A stretch of 64,000 nt of DNA from Monoplex corrugatus (GCA_030674185.1 CM060307.1:62710653-62774652), one strand, 5' to 3'; counted from the stretch's first letter, positions 31,303-43,814 are shown. A program made the numbers and translations. Notes: generated from the letters alone by a model not told the origin.

Positions 31303-33284
31303 GAATGTGAATGGACAGACAGTTTCAAAGCATGGGTTTATTTTTCTGCCGTATACATCTAAATACATCATTTGAAAGCCACTCTCATTGATGAAGAATG
31401 TATGCATACATGTTTTTGTGTTCAATGTATCTATTCTGTTGAAGTGTGAGATAATGCACGTCATTTTCGAAGAGCCAAAGTATCAACCAATGGAAACTGA
31501 CATTACAGCTTCCACAACGTTATGGGTTCAGCGGGAAAAGGTTCCCACGCCTGTGATTCCATAATGACATGACTTGGAAATCGCTATTCCTTTCATGTCT
31601 TCCATCTCCATACTTTCTGAGACTTTTCTGTGTGGAAGGAAATCCCGATGAGATGCTCCACATAGGACAGCCACCCAAGCATCAATGACCTAAACACACC
31701 AAGCATACAAGCTCATCAAAGACTACGAAGAAAACGATAGATGACCTCGCTGCCAGCCACCGCATGTTCAACACTTTCCTTTAAAAGAAACACCACCTCT
31801 CCACACAGACATCAAGTGCAACTCAAAACATGAGGGTCACTGCAATATGCACCGACCTCCTGCAAAAGTGTCATGATCGTTTCAGCACCACTACCCCTCA
31901 AAACCCTCTCTGCATCACATAGCCGCTGTCCAAACATACCTTTCACCATCACAGAAGATGTACCACGCCCAACAAGCTTTCGGAGTCTACTCAACCATAG
32001 CACTTTGCATAATGAGTTTTCCCAGGGTCTCCTTTTCGTAGCTTCACTTCTTTTGCTACGTCCCATTCCCCGACCGCCTCTGTGTCTCTCCCTTCTTCTC
32101 TCGTACATCCTCTATCACTTTCTTACCAACCTACCTTTCTCCATCTTCTCTTTTCCGTCTTTCTCCCTTTTTTGAAAATCATGCTCATAACAGAGAGGAC
32201 CCTCAAAATTAATCTACTTTGTCTTGCAAACGTTTCATTTTCAGTAAGTCTTTGGATTAGTTCAAACATTTCTTTGCTTTTATTTCTTTGATTTACAAAC
32301 ACTCGTTTGTCGTTTACTCGGATTCTGATTCGACAATTACTCTCTCTTCCTCGTTTTTTTTTCCTGTGGACAAAGAATGGTATAATAGCATTCATCTTGT
32401 TTTTAGAGTTAGGATTTAAAATTCTTAAGGGCGTAATTTTTTCAAATGTTTAAACACTTGCTTTACATCCGATTTACCTGATTATTTGTCTGGACATTCA
32501 TTTTCTCTACTGACAATGTGTTCAAAAGAGTATATTAACACGAGTCTTTGCAGATACATATACAGCAATCTACCGATTAACCAACAAAAAGATAGCCAAG
32601 ACACATATTGCTAGCTATCATAATTCCTAACTACATTTAGTACACATTGCAACTGATCAGTCTCAAAGTTCCTCTCACAGTTTATAGTGGATTTGAGCAT
32701 TGGTATGCATGGACTGCAATTTTTCGTGTTAAGCACTTGGCATCGTGAGGGTTGTTTTTAATTTCTGTCGTCAAGGTAAGAATGTTGCAACTTGTTGGTG
32801 TGGAACGTCTCCTTGCAGAGGAGCTGTCTTTTTCCTCTACATAGTAACCCATTCCATTGACTTCATCATGGCAAATCCATCTGTAGTTATGATGAAATTT
32901 GTCAACATTGTTTTTCTCCGTGGACCGTTTAATCTATGCGTCAGCATTGTTCTCGATGATTCTGAGATGATGCTGTTTCACGTAAGTGTTGCAAGTGGTC
33001 AGGATAATGTTCCCTTCCATTTGTTTAATTCAGCTCGTCAGGTAGCAGACGCGTTTTGGTGATTTATCTATCCTTTCTGCGATTTCGCATCTTGAAGTCG
33101 ATAGACTTTTAATTCTTTTCCTGCTTCTGGAAGTGAATTAAAACAAAGTCATGTGTTCTGAAATACATTTTACTTGTTTTCTTGCATTTACTACCCATTA
33201 TACCATTGGCAGGATATGTCAGTTGGAAGTCCGAAGTTTACCCACTGTAATAATGCGCCCGTCATGTATTATTAGTGTCACTGC
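31303..33284. other. Large spacer without recognised features
   Basis: AT-rich unique-looking DNA. 32040-32180 is pyrimidine-rich. The open frame at 32745-33062 (105 codons) has no recognised domain or splice context. Confidence 0.35.
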
Positions 33285-33430
33285 TGCTTTAACAACAACC
33301 ACCACCACTACCAGTAATAATTCAACAAGAAGTATTCCTACTACTATTACTACTAATACTATCACTATTACTACTTTACTGCTGCTACTATTACTACTAC
33401 TACTTCTGCTATTACCACAACAACCACCAC
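33285..33430. repeat. (ACC/ACT)n triplet repeat
   Basis: Imperfect triplet microsatellite ACAACAACCACCACCACTACC through TACTACTACTTCTGC. It gives apparent Leu-rich or Val-rich frames that are not genes. Confidence 0.85.
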
Positions 33431-33751
33431 GACGTAAGCTACAGCTATTGTGGCTGATGCTGCTTCTGCTACTGCCACAATTACAAAAATATCAACGAGG
33501 TAGCAATGATGGTAACAGGCACTATATAATATTACATAAAAACAGCAACACTTAGACATCATCGCTGACCATGATGACAATAATGTCAATAACAACAGAA
33601 GCAAGACAACAATAACAATATAAACAGCATAAAAACACAAAGAACACAGTGTGTAATAAGTTACAATGTGGTCTCTCATTCATGGTCTGGCTCCGTCACT
33701 GAGCGATTAATGTCGTTAGTAGGCCTACTGGTGTGTTTAGTACGCAGTACT
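33431..33751. other. Spacer
   Basis: AAC-rich AT sequence. The palindrome AGTAGGCCTACT sits at ~33718-33729. No gene. Confidence 0.35.
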
Positions 33752-33985
33752 CTTTGTTAGGTGGATCAGAAAAGGCACTTTTGAATCTCAACGAAACGAC
33801 ACAGCAAGATGCAGAGTATTCTCTGGCGGGTGGTCCCATGCAGACTTGACATCGCCGATTGCTGAGGCTTAGTTATGTTGGATCAGAACAGGTACTACTG
33901 AACTCCACCGAAGAGACCAAGCAGCAATGCAGAACCTCCGTTGGTGGGTGGCTACATGGGGGATTGACTTCCCCAATCGCCGTAA
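33752..33985 (+). repeat. Diverged tandem duplication, ~115-bp unit
   Basis: 33757-33858 and 33868-33982 share GGATCAGAAMAGG, ACT..GAA.CTC.AC.GAA, AGCAA.ATGCAGA, GG.GGGTGG, ATG..G.A.TTGAC and CCGA/CCAATCGC-type positions. Unit function is unknown. Confidence 0.55.
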
Positions 33986-35201
33986 GCTTTTTGACACTCA
34001 GACTTGAACTGAATAAATCTGAGGTCGGTGATGTGGTAAGGAGTCAGAATGTGCGATCAACGTCAACGAGGCGGCGCTGAAGTTGGGACAGCAGAAAGAA
34101 ATCTGTAATGATTTCTTTTCTGTCTGTCTGTCTGTCTTCTGTCTATGCGAAATGGTGACACTTGTATAACAGAAGTTATGATAAAGGGGAACATATGTAA
34201 GCATACTATTCCCCTTGACGTACGTTAAACGGCAGTAGCAAACCAGTGTGCTGCAACAAATATCCTCCACACGGCATTTCGTATATCGCGCTACAGATTC
34301 CAGCCAGCGTCTGTTGCCCTTCTGTGATGCTCTCTCTCCCTGTGTCTCTGTCTCTCTCTTTGATACTTTCCTCTGTTTATTGTCTGACAAATTCTTCTGT
34401 GTCGTGCCGCAGTATTCTCTCCCACCCGCCACCATCAGACGCGCCGGCATCATAGAGCATTGTCTGGCAGATATTCTTCTGTTATGTTTATACAAGATGC
34501 TCGAGCGATAATTGCGTGTTAAGAACCTTCCTTTTTCATGGTAATTTACTCCACCTCTGCTGGTGTTCCGTCGGGCGAAAAAAGTGTTTCCCGCTTTTTA
34601 ACAACAGCAATACCAAGTCAATCATCCCAGCACTTTGCAGGCATACCTATCTCCCACATCAGCATGGAGAACAACATCACGAAAACCTGCATCTACACTA
34701 CAATCTTGACAACTTCCCAAAGTCCCCTGTGAAACACAAACGCAATTTTGGGTTGTTTCCGGTATTCATCCTGATTTGCGCCTATCTGAAATGAAAACGA
34801 CGACAGCAAATAAAGGAAAGATGAGTTTGACAACGATAGGTCATGACGTGGGTGTTTTGAGCTTGTCAGTAGCTACCAGCTTCAATTCTGACAGATGACT
34901 TAGGGAGAGAGAACGTGTATTAGATAAAAGCAAAGAAAAGGAAGGGCTGAGAGGTTTCAAATGCCGCCTTTCCATTTTCTGGGAGTAGACGTAGAAATGA
35001 TAAGTGTCTATTGGGGTTTCTGACGTTCTCGGCATATTGTATGATACGTCGTTAGCTTGTCTTTAGTGTTGTGTTTGCAAACGACTGCTTTCCTTTTTTC
35101 TACGTACTTGTGGCTGGGGAAAATTGAGACTCCAGGTTATAAAGCGGTCTCCCTGCCTGCTTTCCCTTTCAGCTTATCTCTTTCACACATGCACGTGCAC
35201 T
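33986..35201. other. Spacer with small simple repeats
   Basis: CTGT tetramers at ~34122-34140 and pyrimidine-rich 34320-34380. No gene recognised. Confidence 0.35.
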
Positions 35202-35207
35202 CACACA

Positions 35208-35301
<94 letters not shown>

Positions 35302-35310
35302 TACACACAC
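35202..35310. repeat. (CA)n microsatellite, ~100 bp
   Basis: Nearly pure CA from 35216 to 35296 with CATA and CAAA edges. Confidence 0.97.
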
Positions 35311-36215
35311 AAACAAACGAACACATACACACTGAGAATAATATGTGCACTTGATTTTGTTATTTTCTTTGCTGTTGTTTCTGTCGTTTGTTTCCCGTTT
35401 GAGTGTGGTTACTCACCTCAAATGGTCAATCCGATGTGGTTTTCACCAACTCGTATTTGTTGCCTCAGAGTTGCTCTTCCAGGGTTGCCCCATTTGGTCA
35501 CAGTTCATTCCTTTCATTTTTGAACAGTCACAAATCTGTAGAACCTGCTCTGGAAACTGTGGTTCTGTCGTGCAGTTTTTATACATACGTTGTGTGACAT
35601 GCGAAATTTCCTCAGTGTATGCTTAAAACAGAGAAACGTTTCAGTTGTGTGCATTTTATACGATTTTCCTATCTCACAAAGGGCAACTGCACTTTGATAA
35701 GAACGTCTTTCAGTCGGCTTTAGAAAAACGTATATAATTTTCAAATCGATGTAAAGCAAGGACCAGAAAAGCACGAAAATATAATCAGAACGCGTATTTA
35801 ATACAACCAGACAAGACAGGCGCAAATTTCGACGCTTTGTCAAGCGTAAACGTAAGATAACAAGCGAACAAACAACAAATACAAAAACTAGGAGAAAAAG
35901 ACTAAAACTTCCCTGCTGCTTCGTCCAGCGGGAGAAAAGGTCTAAAATGAAACAATGTGTTTGTGAGTAATTTCAGTTAAAAAGGAACAGCCATTTCATG
36001 TCTACAGTGCATTAACTAATTGCTTCACTACAACTGGGATATAAGGAAAAACAATTTGCTGACTGCTATGACTGCATAAAGACTAGTTGGTCAGGAGCTT
36101 TAAAGTACACAAATGGAAATGAACGGCTAAAATGTTGATAATGAATATAACAACAACGTCAGAAGAAATCAACAAATCGGTAATAAACTGAAGGATTCTG
36201 GAGTCTAGAATGTGT
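35311..36215. other. Spacer without recognised features
   Basis: AT-rich. The 109-codon minus frame at 35514-35843 has no recognised motif. Confidence 0.35.
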
Positions 36216-36475
36216 TCTATGAGACTCATCATACTCGGATAATTCCATATGCATTCCACTCAAATCTGCTATCAGTTGTCTGGCAAAGCAAAGCACTCTG
36301 CGCAGGTAAGGTCTTAAAATGGAGTCGGGAACAGGACCTGAGTAACATGACGCTATCGATTAGAACACTATGATGGCCAGTGAATAAGTCCGCTTTGATG
36401 CTGCCGTGTGGAACTGAACTCTTTCTAGTTCTAGGATCTTGTCTTCGGCTCTATCAAAACGGTCAGCCAGTCCTG
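36216..36475 (-). repeat. tRNA-derived SINE S3, head fused to the minisatellite
   Basis: The body matches 22180-22260 and the head matches 31222-31302: GTGGAACTGAACTCTTTCTA corresponds to GGGGCTGGAATTAAACTCGA, and GTCTTCGGCTCTATCAAAAC with CAGCCAG corresponds to GTCTACGGCTCTAGCAAAAG with CAACCAG. The head end from 36450 is the first unit of the downstream array. Confidence 0.65.
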
Positions 36476-37442
36476 GAGGAGATGACTTTGATCACACTGT
36501 ACAGCGTGGAGTCTATCAAAACAGTCAGCCAGTCCTGGAGGAGATGACGTTTAACCACACTGTACAGCGTGGAGTCTATCAAAACAGTCAGCCAGTCCCG
36601 GGAGGAGATGACTTTTAACCACAATGTACAGCGTGGAGTCTATCAAAACAGTCAGCCAGTCTTGGAGGAGATGACTTTAACCACAATGTACAGCGTGGAG
36701 TCTATCAAAACAGTCAGCCAGTCTTGGAGGAGATGACTTTAACCACAATGTACAGCGTGGAGTCTATCAAAACAGTCAGCCAGTCTTGGAGGAGATGACT
36801 TTTAACCACAATGTACAGCGTGGAGTCTATCAAAACAGTCAGCCAGTCCTGGAGGAGATGACTTTAACCACACTGTACAGCGTGGAGTCTATCAAAACAG
36901 TCAGCCAGTCCTGGAGGAGATGACTTTAACCACACTGTACAGCGTGGAATCTATCAAAACAGTCAGCCAGTCCTGGAGGAGATAACTTTAACCACACTGT
37001 ACAGCGTGGAGTCTATCAAAACAGTCAGCCAGTCTTGGAGGAGATAACTTTAACCACACTGTACAGCGTGGAGTCTATCAAAACAGTCAGCCAGTCCTGG
37101 AGGAGATAACTTTAACCACACTGTACAGCGTGGAGTCTATCAAAACAGTCAGCCAGTCCTGGAGGAGATGACTTTAACCACACTGTACAGCGTGGAGTCT
37201 ATCAAAACAGTCAGCCAGTCTTGGAGGAGATGACGTTTAACCACAATGTACAGCGTGGAGTCTATCAAAACAGTCAGCCAGTCCTGGTGAGATGACTTTT
37301 AACCACACTGTACAGCGTGGACTATCAAAACAGTTAGCCAGTCCCGGAGAAGATGACTTTTAACCACACTGTACAGCGTGGACTATCAAAACAGCCAGCC
37401 AGTCTTGGAGGAGATGACTTTAACCACATTGTACAACGTGGA
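36450..37442. repeat. 16-copy minisatellite, ~62-bp unit
   Basis: Unit: TCTATCAAAACAGTCAGCCA, then GTCCTGGAGGAGATGACTTT, then AACCACACTGTACAGCGTGG AG. TATCAAAAC recurs at 36451, 36513, 36575 and so on to 37384. Spacing varies from 60 to 64 bases through small indels in the ATGACTTT(T)AACC part. The units touch without unique spacers, so this is a tandem array and not a CRISPR. The last unit is worn (GTACAACGTGG). Confidence 0.97.
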
Positions 37443-37806
37443 AGACACTTGATCTTCTCAAACAAATTCTAAAATAATGGACGATTTCATGAGTCTAACC
37501 CTAATAAGCAGGTTCGGCTTCTCTCCTTCCCTTTGTCACTCGATGCATCTTTCTCCTGGGTGGTCTTACCACCGGAAGACTCTCGATCGTTTTCCAAGAA
37601 GCGTCAGACATCAAAGTGCAAGACGGTGCTGTGGGATGCAGTTCAACTGTCCCGTGCAGCGCAAAACTTCATGATTTAATTTATTCTGCAGCCAGTGATC
37701 GCCCAGCACTAGGGCAGGAAATAATGACCGGTGGCCTCTCCTGTTCGGACCATTTCACCTTCACATGCGACCACCCTGTTAGGAGGTCAAATAAGACAGA
37801 GAAGAA
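37443..37806. other. Spacer
   Basis: No feature recognised between the minisatellite and the CA array. Confidence 0.35.
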
Positions 37807-37846
37807 CACAGACACACACAACACAACACACAAACACACGCACACG

Positions 37847-37910
<64 letters not shown>

Positions 37911-37980
37911 ACACACACACACACACACAACAACAACAACAACAATAAACACACACAGACACACAGATAGAGAGAGAGAG
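37807..37980. repeat. (CA)n, (AAC)n and (GA)n compound microsatellite
   Basis: CA repeats 37807-37928, (AAC)n 37928-37945, CA again, then GATAGAGAGAGAGAG. Confidence 0.95.
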
Positions 37981-38034
37981 GCCTTCCGGATCCATATTGC
38001 CTAAAATCACTTAGTAAATAAATATGAAGTCAAT

Positions 38035-38185
38035 GACCACCAGACCTATAGTCTCATTTTGATACAATCATCCATATATACATTACCACCACTAGGTCTA
38101 TAGTGTAGTTTTGATACAATCATCTCTTACATGCACCACCGCCATCAGGCACACAGTCTAGTTTTTGATAAAGTTAACTCTACTA
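38035..38185. repeat. Three-copy diverged tandem repeat, ~50-bp unit
   Basis: CCACCAG.CCTATAGT, CCACCACTAGGTCTATAGT and CCACCGCCATCAGGCACACAGT each lead into TTTTGATA(CAATCATC). Units start near 38037, 38088 and 38138. Confidence 0.6.
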
Positions 38186-38269
38186 ATCTTTGCGTACTCA
38201 TTTTACTTTTCCATAAACACACGATGAAATTCATGGAAGATCATTCACTATTTCATCCGCCTATATCAG

Positions 38270-39120
38270 GATTCCTTTGAGTTTCAAACATGACAGACTC
38301 GTGGTGATCAGCCATAGAGGAAACAAATTTAGCAGGAATTCTCTTAAGAAAGCATTTGACTTCATTGATCACAACATCCTTCTTTCAAAACTTAATGTCT
38401 ATCTTAATCATTCCCACAGCTTTCCTATCCTCCTGTCATACCTTAAGGACAGGGTACAATGTGTATAATACTCATCGTACATTCTCTTGTTATGGAAAGG
38501 TATCATTTGGATTAAGCAACGTTATAATAATAATAATTAATAATAATAATAATTACAATATTTATTATAGCGCAAAATCTTGATAAAATCAAATCTGAAC
38601 AGACCACACACAGCCCCGCACGCACGCACGCACCACACACACACACACACAACACACACACGCGCGCGCGCGCGCGCGCATGGCTATAAATGGGGAGAAA
38701 GATTAAAAGCAATGGAAAATTATAGAGAGCATATTATATACAATTATATATTACAATGTAATTCCCCTCCGAGTGGAGACAGGCTGCAGAGGGGGGTTGA
38801 GTGAGGTCAAGATTTTATGCAGAGGAGAAAAGGTGAGTTTTGAGAGCGGACTTGAAGGAGACAAAAGTAGGTTGCTGACGGACTGAGAGAGGAAGTTTGT
38901 TCCAGGAGAGTGGACCAGAAACAGAGATGGCTCAGTTCAAGGCAATATTATTTTGTATGTACATCAATGACCTACACTTACACGTAACATCAAACTCTAT
39001 TCAACATCATATATTTGCTGACGACACTGTTCTTATTAACATATCCAAGAAACAGACTTCTTGAATCCAAGAAACAGTACAACTATGTGTAAACCAAAGT
39101 GTCAGAATACTGTAATTCAA
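38270..39120 (+). mobile_element. CR1/Jockey-like LINE RT fragment, interrupted
   Basis: The left part reads SLKKAFDFIDHNILLSKLNVYL (38340-38405), the RT motif A region of CR1/L2/Jockey-type LINEs, then ILLSYLKDRVQCV. The right part (38936-39050) reads AILFCMYINDLHLHV and HHIFADDTVL, the motif B to C region including the catalytic FADD. About 410 bases between them (38518-38930) are foreign. In intact relatives these two parts are separated by only a few residues. Neither part has the flanking domains, and stops occur after 39060. Confidence 0.75.
38518..38930. repeat. Insertion within the LINE: MITE/SINE-like with microsatellites
   Basis: Starts with (TAA)n and TATTTATTATAGCGCAAAATC and includes CA and CG repeats (38633-38681). 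It continues through AGGTGAGTTTTGAGAGCGGA, CTTGAAGGAGACAAAAGTAG and GAGAGGAAGTTTGTTCCAGG, wording typical of a dispersed non-coding repeat in marine animals. No clear target duplication was found. Confidence 0.5.
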
Positions 39121-40441
39121 ACTATATGCAGGTCATTTCTATAAAAACAAAGTCAATGGTAAGAATAACAACTTGCAGAAAAAAACAAGACACCCAACCA
39201 AAAACAGAACAAAAATGAAGCTATCAAAATTGTATCTTCAGTTACTCTAAAAAGTGTGATTATATCAAGCTTCCGAATATTGTGTACTTCATTCTGCTAA
39301 AACTTCTGAGAATTTATTTCTTCTCACTATGCTGTCATACTTTATTTTTTCGCTGCCCCGATTAAATTCCACGCTTGGAATGTATCAAGATTATGAGATG
39401 GTTGCAGTGAACTTCTAATACCTGACAGATATCTATAAACATAGTGTATTGATGGAAATAGTGTACAATAAATTGATAACAGATTTGTTTTCCTTCAAGG
39501 CGCTAGTAGACGTGTAGAGCTATTGAGATGCCTATTTTTGTTGTTGATTTTCATACCGACTCAGATGCTATTCTGCTTGAAGCAGTCTGGTGATATTTCG
39601 CATGACAGTTTTTTTCACATGAGTTTTGTCAGAATTGATAACAATTTTCTGCCAGAAGACGTGATGCACATGATCATGTGATGAACTGGTTTTTAATTTG
39701 TCTGTGGGATCTGTTTGTATGTTTTGTTTTGTTTGTATGTTGTTCTATAGAATGTAAAAATTTCTGTTTTGTAAAGAGGCTCTGATTACGCATCAAAAGT
39801 ACGCTGCATTACACTGTTTTCTTGGTACGTCTACAACGGAACATAAAGACATTGCAGAAGAGCAATATTCAGGAGTTTAAAAAAACAATGGACGGCACCA
39901 GGGTGGAGCTGGCGGGAGCAAAGAAATTTAAGAGGTTTACGGGGTTAGAAAAACAAAGTATTCAAAACAAACCTCTTTACCCCAGTACTTCAAAATCTCC
40001 TGATCCAGACCTCCATTGTGTGGGGTAGGAATGCGCTTTAACGGCAAAAAAACTCCGTTCTTTTGTCTTCTTAGTAATCTCCCTTTAATGGACTCTTCAG
40101 CCAGTGGAAAAGCTAACCCGTCTATTCCTTCCCGTTCCTGCCTTGCCGTGAACTGTCTTTTTATTTTTCGCCCAGTTCTGCCCAAACGCTTACGAGTCTG
40201 TCATCAGATGTCGAAACGGCCTCCGCCGCCAGAGGAGGGCGAGGGGTGAACGAGGCAGGGGATGAGAGATGCAGTGCTGCAGACAGATGTCTTTGTGTAT
40301 GTGCGTTAGAAAAAATATACACATGAAGAGGCAGTTGTCTTCAAATCTGCTGTAATGTCCCGCAGCGCCCAAACAAAATGCCTCAGCGATCAGCCAGTAA
40401 GTAGGATGCCCACGTGTCTTTGGTGGGACGGGGATAGGCTG
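39121..40441. other. Spacer without recognised features
   Basis: AT-rich to 39800. 39880-40260 is more GC-balanced and repeat-poor. No recognised coding frame. Confidence 0.35.
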
Positions 40442-40442
40442 G

Positions 40443-40506
<64 letters not shown>
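40442..40506. repeat. (GA)n microsatellite
   Basis: About 60 bases of GA with one GG break. A (GAT)n stretch follows at 40658-40695. Confidence 0.95.
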
Positions 40507-40911
40507 TTTAAAATGTGAACGGTAGAGGTAACGGTAGGGCTTTTAGTCAGAGTATATAATTGTAACAGATTCAGAGTAGCAGATGCCAGAGACTTGCGAG
40601 TAAGTCTTGCTTGTTGAAAGGTCCACTTACATTGCATTCGTTACTGAATCTGTCCCCGTGATGATGATGATGGTAATGATGATGATAATGATGATAACTC
40701 TCAACGATGCGAAGGATGTGTAAGGCATACTGGTCTTTATCACATGGTACGTCTATATGTGGGATAAAAGACCGATCCTGGAACCACATATTCTTCCACA
40801 AACGGAAATGAGTCTTGCGGACACTTGTATTCTGCTTCCGCTGGTTCCGTCTTTTGTTAAATACTCGTAACAGCTGCTCTGAGCTGCTGAAATGCATAAT
40901 GTGCACTGATG

Positions 40912-41295
40912 TCCTCAACTTACTCTGTTGTGGGCAAGATTTTCCCAGTTGGTGGTAGTGATGTCACAGTTGATGAGGTTAGCCTTCAGAGTGTCCTTGT
41001 ATCGCTTTAGTGGTCTTCTCTGATCACGGTATTGTTGGTTCAGCCCTTCGTCTGTGCCGTTCTGTGGACTGTGGTAGAACGAATCCTGTCCAATGAATCT
41101 AGTATTTGATGAGCAAAAACTCTATACTTGACAAGCCACATTTCTTCGAAACTTGAAACAGGACATTTGAACTTGCCACGTAATGTGGCAGATCCTGCGC
41201 AGACACCTTTGGTGGAATCGTTCCAGCTAAAGAATGTTCTGTCGGTACTTAATCCATGTCTTGCAGCACTACAGCAGGGCGCTCAGGACTACCGG
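40912..41295 (-). mobile_element. LINE C-terminal fragment (RHIRQLE subtype), minus strand
   Basis: The minus strand, with frame changes, reads LLQCCKTWIKYRQNIL, LERFHQRCLRRICHITWQVQ, then DSFYHSPQNGTDEGLNQQYR and RPLKRYKDTLKANLINCDIT with NWENLAHNR. This is the post-RT and pre-zinc-finger part of the LINE type of 27800-28330 and 62340-62790. It is truncated at both ends. Confidence 0.72.
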
Positions 41296-41829
41296 TCATC
41301 TACCGGCATAGACATATTTGTCTACGTATGTTTATATTCACGCATCTGTTGGGCCATTTCCGCCACTGTTAGTCACGTCTGACGTGCATGCGTTACTGAA
41401 TGTGCTGATAACTGTATGCTTGTTACAACCATGTCTTCTTTCTACTGGTTTAATCGCATTCCCCATACCCACCTACCCATATAATCACTTGACCCTAAGT
41501 GAATGGACAAAAATCTTCAAAATGTTTTTGATCGTAGAACTCAGGATCAGTTGAAAACTATCATCTTCGTTTACAATCTTTTACATTTTCGTTGCTGCAT
41601 GCTTACGTATCAGTTCTAAAGACACAGAGGAGCAGTTTTCCAGTCGATTCCATATCACCGTGAGATATCAAAAAGTGAAAAAGAAGGCAAATTTGGCAAA
41701 AGGACCTCAGAAAAAAACATTAGTGGCATTAGCTTTAGGAACAAGAAGTTATCGTCATTACATTTATGGAATCAAAAACCGACAGAGGGAGAGAGAGATG
41801 TCTACCATCTAATGTGTACAGAACGCCAA
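41296..41829. other. Spacer
   Basis: No gene or repeat recognised. Confidence 0.35.
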
Positions 41830-42105
41830 GTTTTTTGTATGACATTACAGACTGGTCACAGCAAACTCGTATCTAATCCCAAAGTTAAGTCTGGCGCCCA
41901 TACCAATTTGTCCCTATGGTCAGGATCAGACTGCAGAACACAATCTATAGAGATGCCCCCTTCTACAAGAGAATGGCAAGATTTGCAGTCTTACTGAGGA
42001 CCATGTTCAATGGTAACCACCTGACACAAATGGTACGTATCATCTCACCTGAGCTAGACTGCCAAGATAGAAAAGATCGTGAACGGACGTATCTGGTTAA
42101 TTATG
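41830..42105 (+). mobile_element. LINE C-terminal Cys/His fragment
   Basis: Reads LQTGHSKLVSNPK and, one frame over, ICPYGQDQTAEHNL and RCPLLQ. This fits the C-X2-C...TAEH-L--CP block that closes many LINE proteins after the RT domain. About 60 codons with stops. Confidence 0.5.
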
Positions 42106-42354
42106 CAAATTATCAAAAGCATCCGTACTTTTCTACCTGATCTTATCTAGCTCAACGCTCAATGAAACATTAATAAAAGGTTTGCTGGTCTTTTAATTTT
42201 GTCCTAAATGTAGCGATTTTGTTCTGCTCTTTTTGTTTGTTTGATTTTGTTTGTTTGTTTTGTTGTATATGCTTGACAAACGCCAGTTGTCCAAAAGTGT
42301 GCACCTGTCCAGTAATGTCCGTTCACTTCCGTTCATAAAAATATATACAAACGG
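42106..42354. other. Spacer
   Basis: TTTGTTTG repeats at ~42230-42262. No gene. Confidence 0.35.
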
Positions 42355-42559
42355 ATGTGCACTGTTGAGTGTGCATGCACACACAAACACACGGACACAA
42401 GCGCACGTATACATGAGCAGACCTGGCAAATGCACAAACGCTACACACATGCGCATGGATTTTTCAAAGCTCACACTCCATCTACATCCACAGAGTTATC
42501 ACTACACACATGGACACGCAATTGGAAACGATATACATGGATACACACTCGCGTGCACA

Positions 42560-42622
<63 letters not shown>

Positions 42623-42655
42623 CACACACACACACACACACACGCATACACACAA
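42355..42655. repeat. CA-rich region and (CA)n microsatellite
   Basis: Degenerate CA sequence to 42550, then ~95 bases of nearly pure CA (42555-42652). Confidence 0.93.
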
Positions 42656-42659
42656 ATTG

Positions 42660-43814
42660 AGTAAAGTAAAACAACATTGTAGAGCATCATGTTCAGCTCG
42701 TTACATCGTTCAAAGAGTTGGCTGAATGATAAATCAAAGCCAGCTGCATCCTGCGCACGGAAGTGGTCGTACTGAAATCATCCATCTTGTTCTCAGATCT
42801 GGCGGAAAGCTAGACACAAGGCATGAGTTTCGAATTATTACCCGTCTCCATCCTCGTTTCCGTATAGCCGGCACAGCGAGATTCGGCCAAACAAATCTGA
42901 CACCCTTCGCCGCCATAGCACAACAAACGAAGCCAGCTTCTTTCCGGCAGTCCCCGGTTCCGGAGCGAGGCGGGGTCGGAGCGGGGCAGACATATTTGTG
43001 CAAGTGTTTTCTGAGCTGTTTTGCTCGCCTCTCTTTTGTTTCCAGTGCATTGTTACAGGCCGCTGAGGCCTTGTCCCACTCGGCACATCATTACTCAGTC
43101 ATGTACGAAACTAATCTGCCGCATGTGACTTGACTTTAGCGCGTCCGCCATAGTGTGGGTCCTATCAGTTCCGCCATTTTTCCCAACGACAAGCAGCTGA
43201 TTTGAAACGGGTCACGACAAGCCACTAGATTGCCAGCAATTTGCCAGCGTTTGACATTCGCAGCCGCCCGCTGTTTATCCGCCAGTCTTTTTAATGAACT
43301 TGGAATCTTAGCCTTGTGAGATATTGGAGACACAGCCGTCTCCTGCCAGGCCTTGAGATTCTGAGCTTCCAGAAAAGCCGGAAGGTTGCGTCAATCCAGA
43401 GTGAAAGCTGCGTGTGCTTTAAAGGTCAGACAACAGAGACTTGTGTCCTAGCTTTATTGACACTACTATCGTGGGTAAAAGCCATACTGTCATGGGAAAG
43501 GCTCTGAAGCTGAACTATAAAACATACGGAGTCATTTTGCCCATTATGCAATTAACATAAAGGGCAGCAACGAGGATTCTCCACTCCTGCATGTTCTAGG
43601 TCAAGGTCTGTATTGTACACCAGATATGTTTAAGGGCCTGCTCGTCTTCGGGTGTTCCTGGGTCTTCTTCTCTTGCATCATCTTCCTTGTGTCCATTGAA
43701 TTGCAATCTGGTTAACTTTATCCTGCTGTCTTCAGATGATGTGCCAGATCTATCTCCATCGCTTGTTTTATGTCGATGGTGCACAGATTCTGTTGCCTGC
43801 ATAAGGCGAGTAGT
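42660..43814. other. Repeat-poor block, CpG-rich at 42760-43340
   Basis: Higher G+C and CpG than its surroundings with no repeat seen. The 135-codon plus frame 42726-43133 overlaps minus frames of similar size and has no recognised motif, so I do not call a gene. Candidate regulatory or promoter-like island. Confidence 0.35.

Noticed and set aside
32745..33062. 105-residue plus frame as a host gene
   Set aside because: No recognisable domain, and codon content looks like random AT-rich DNA.
35057..35354. His/Thr-rich and Cys/Val-rich reading frames (also at 21819-22082, 37616-38010, 42193-42725, 48479-49011, 57945-58394, 58862-59426, 61519-61895, 63653-63984)
   Set aside because: All are translations of (CA)n/(TG)n microsatellites.
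36450..37442. Regularly spaced repeats resembling a CRISPR array
   Set aside because: Units are contiguous ~62-bp tandem copies without unique spacers, in a eukaryotic setting. It is a minisatellite.
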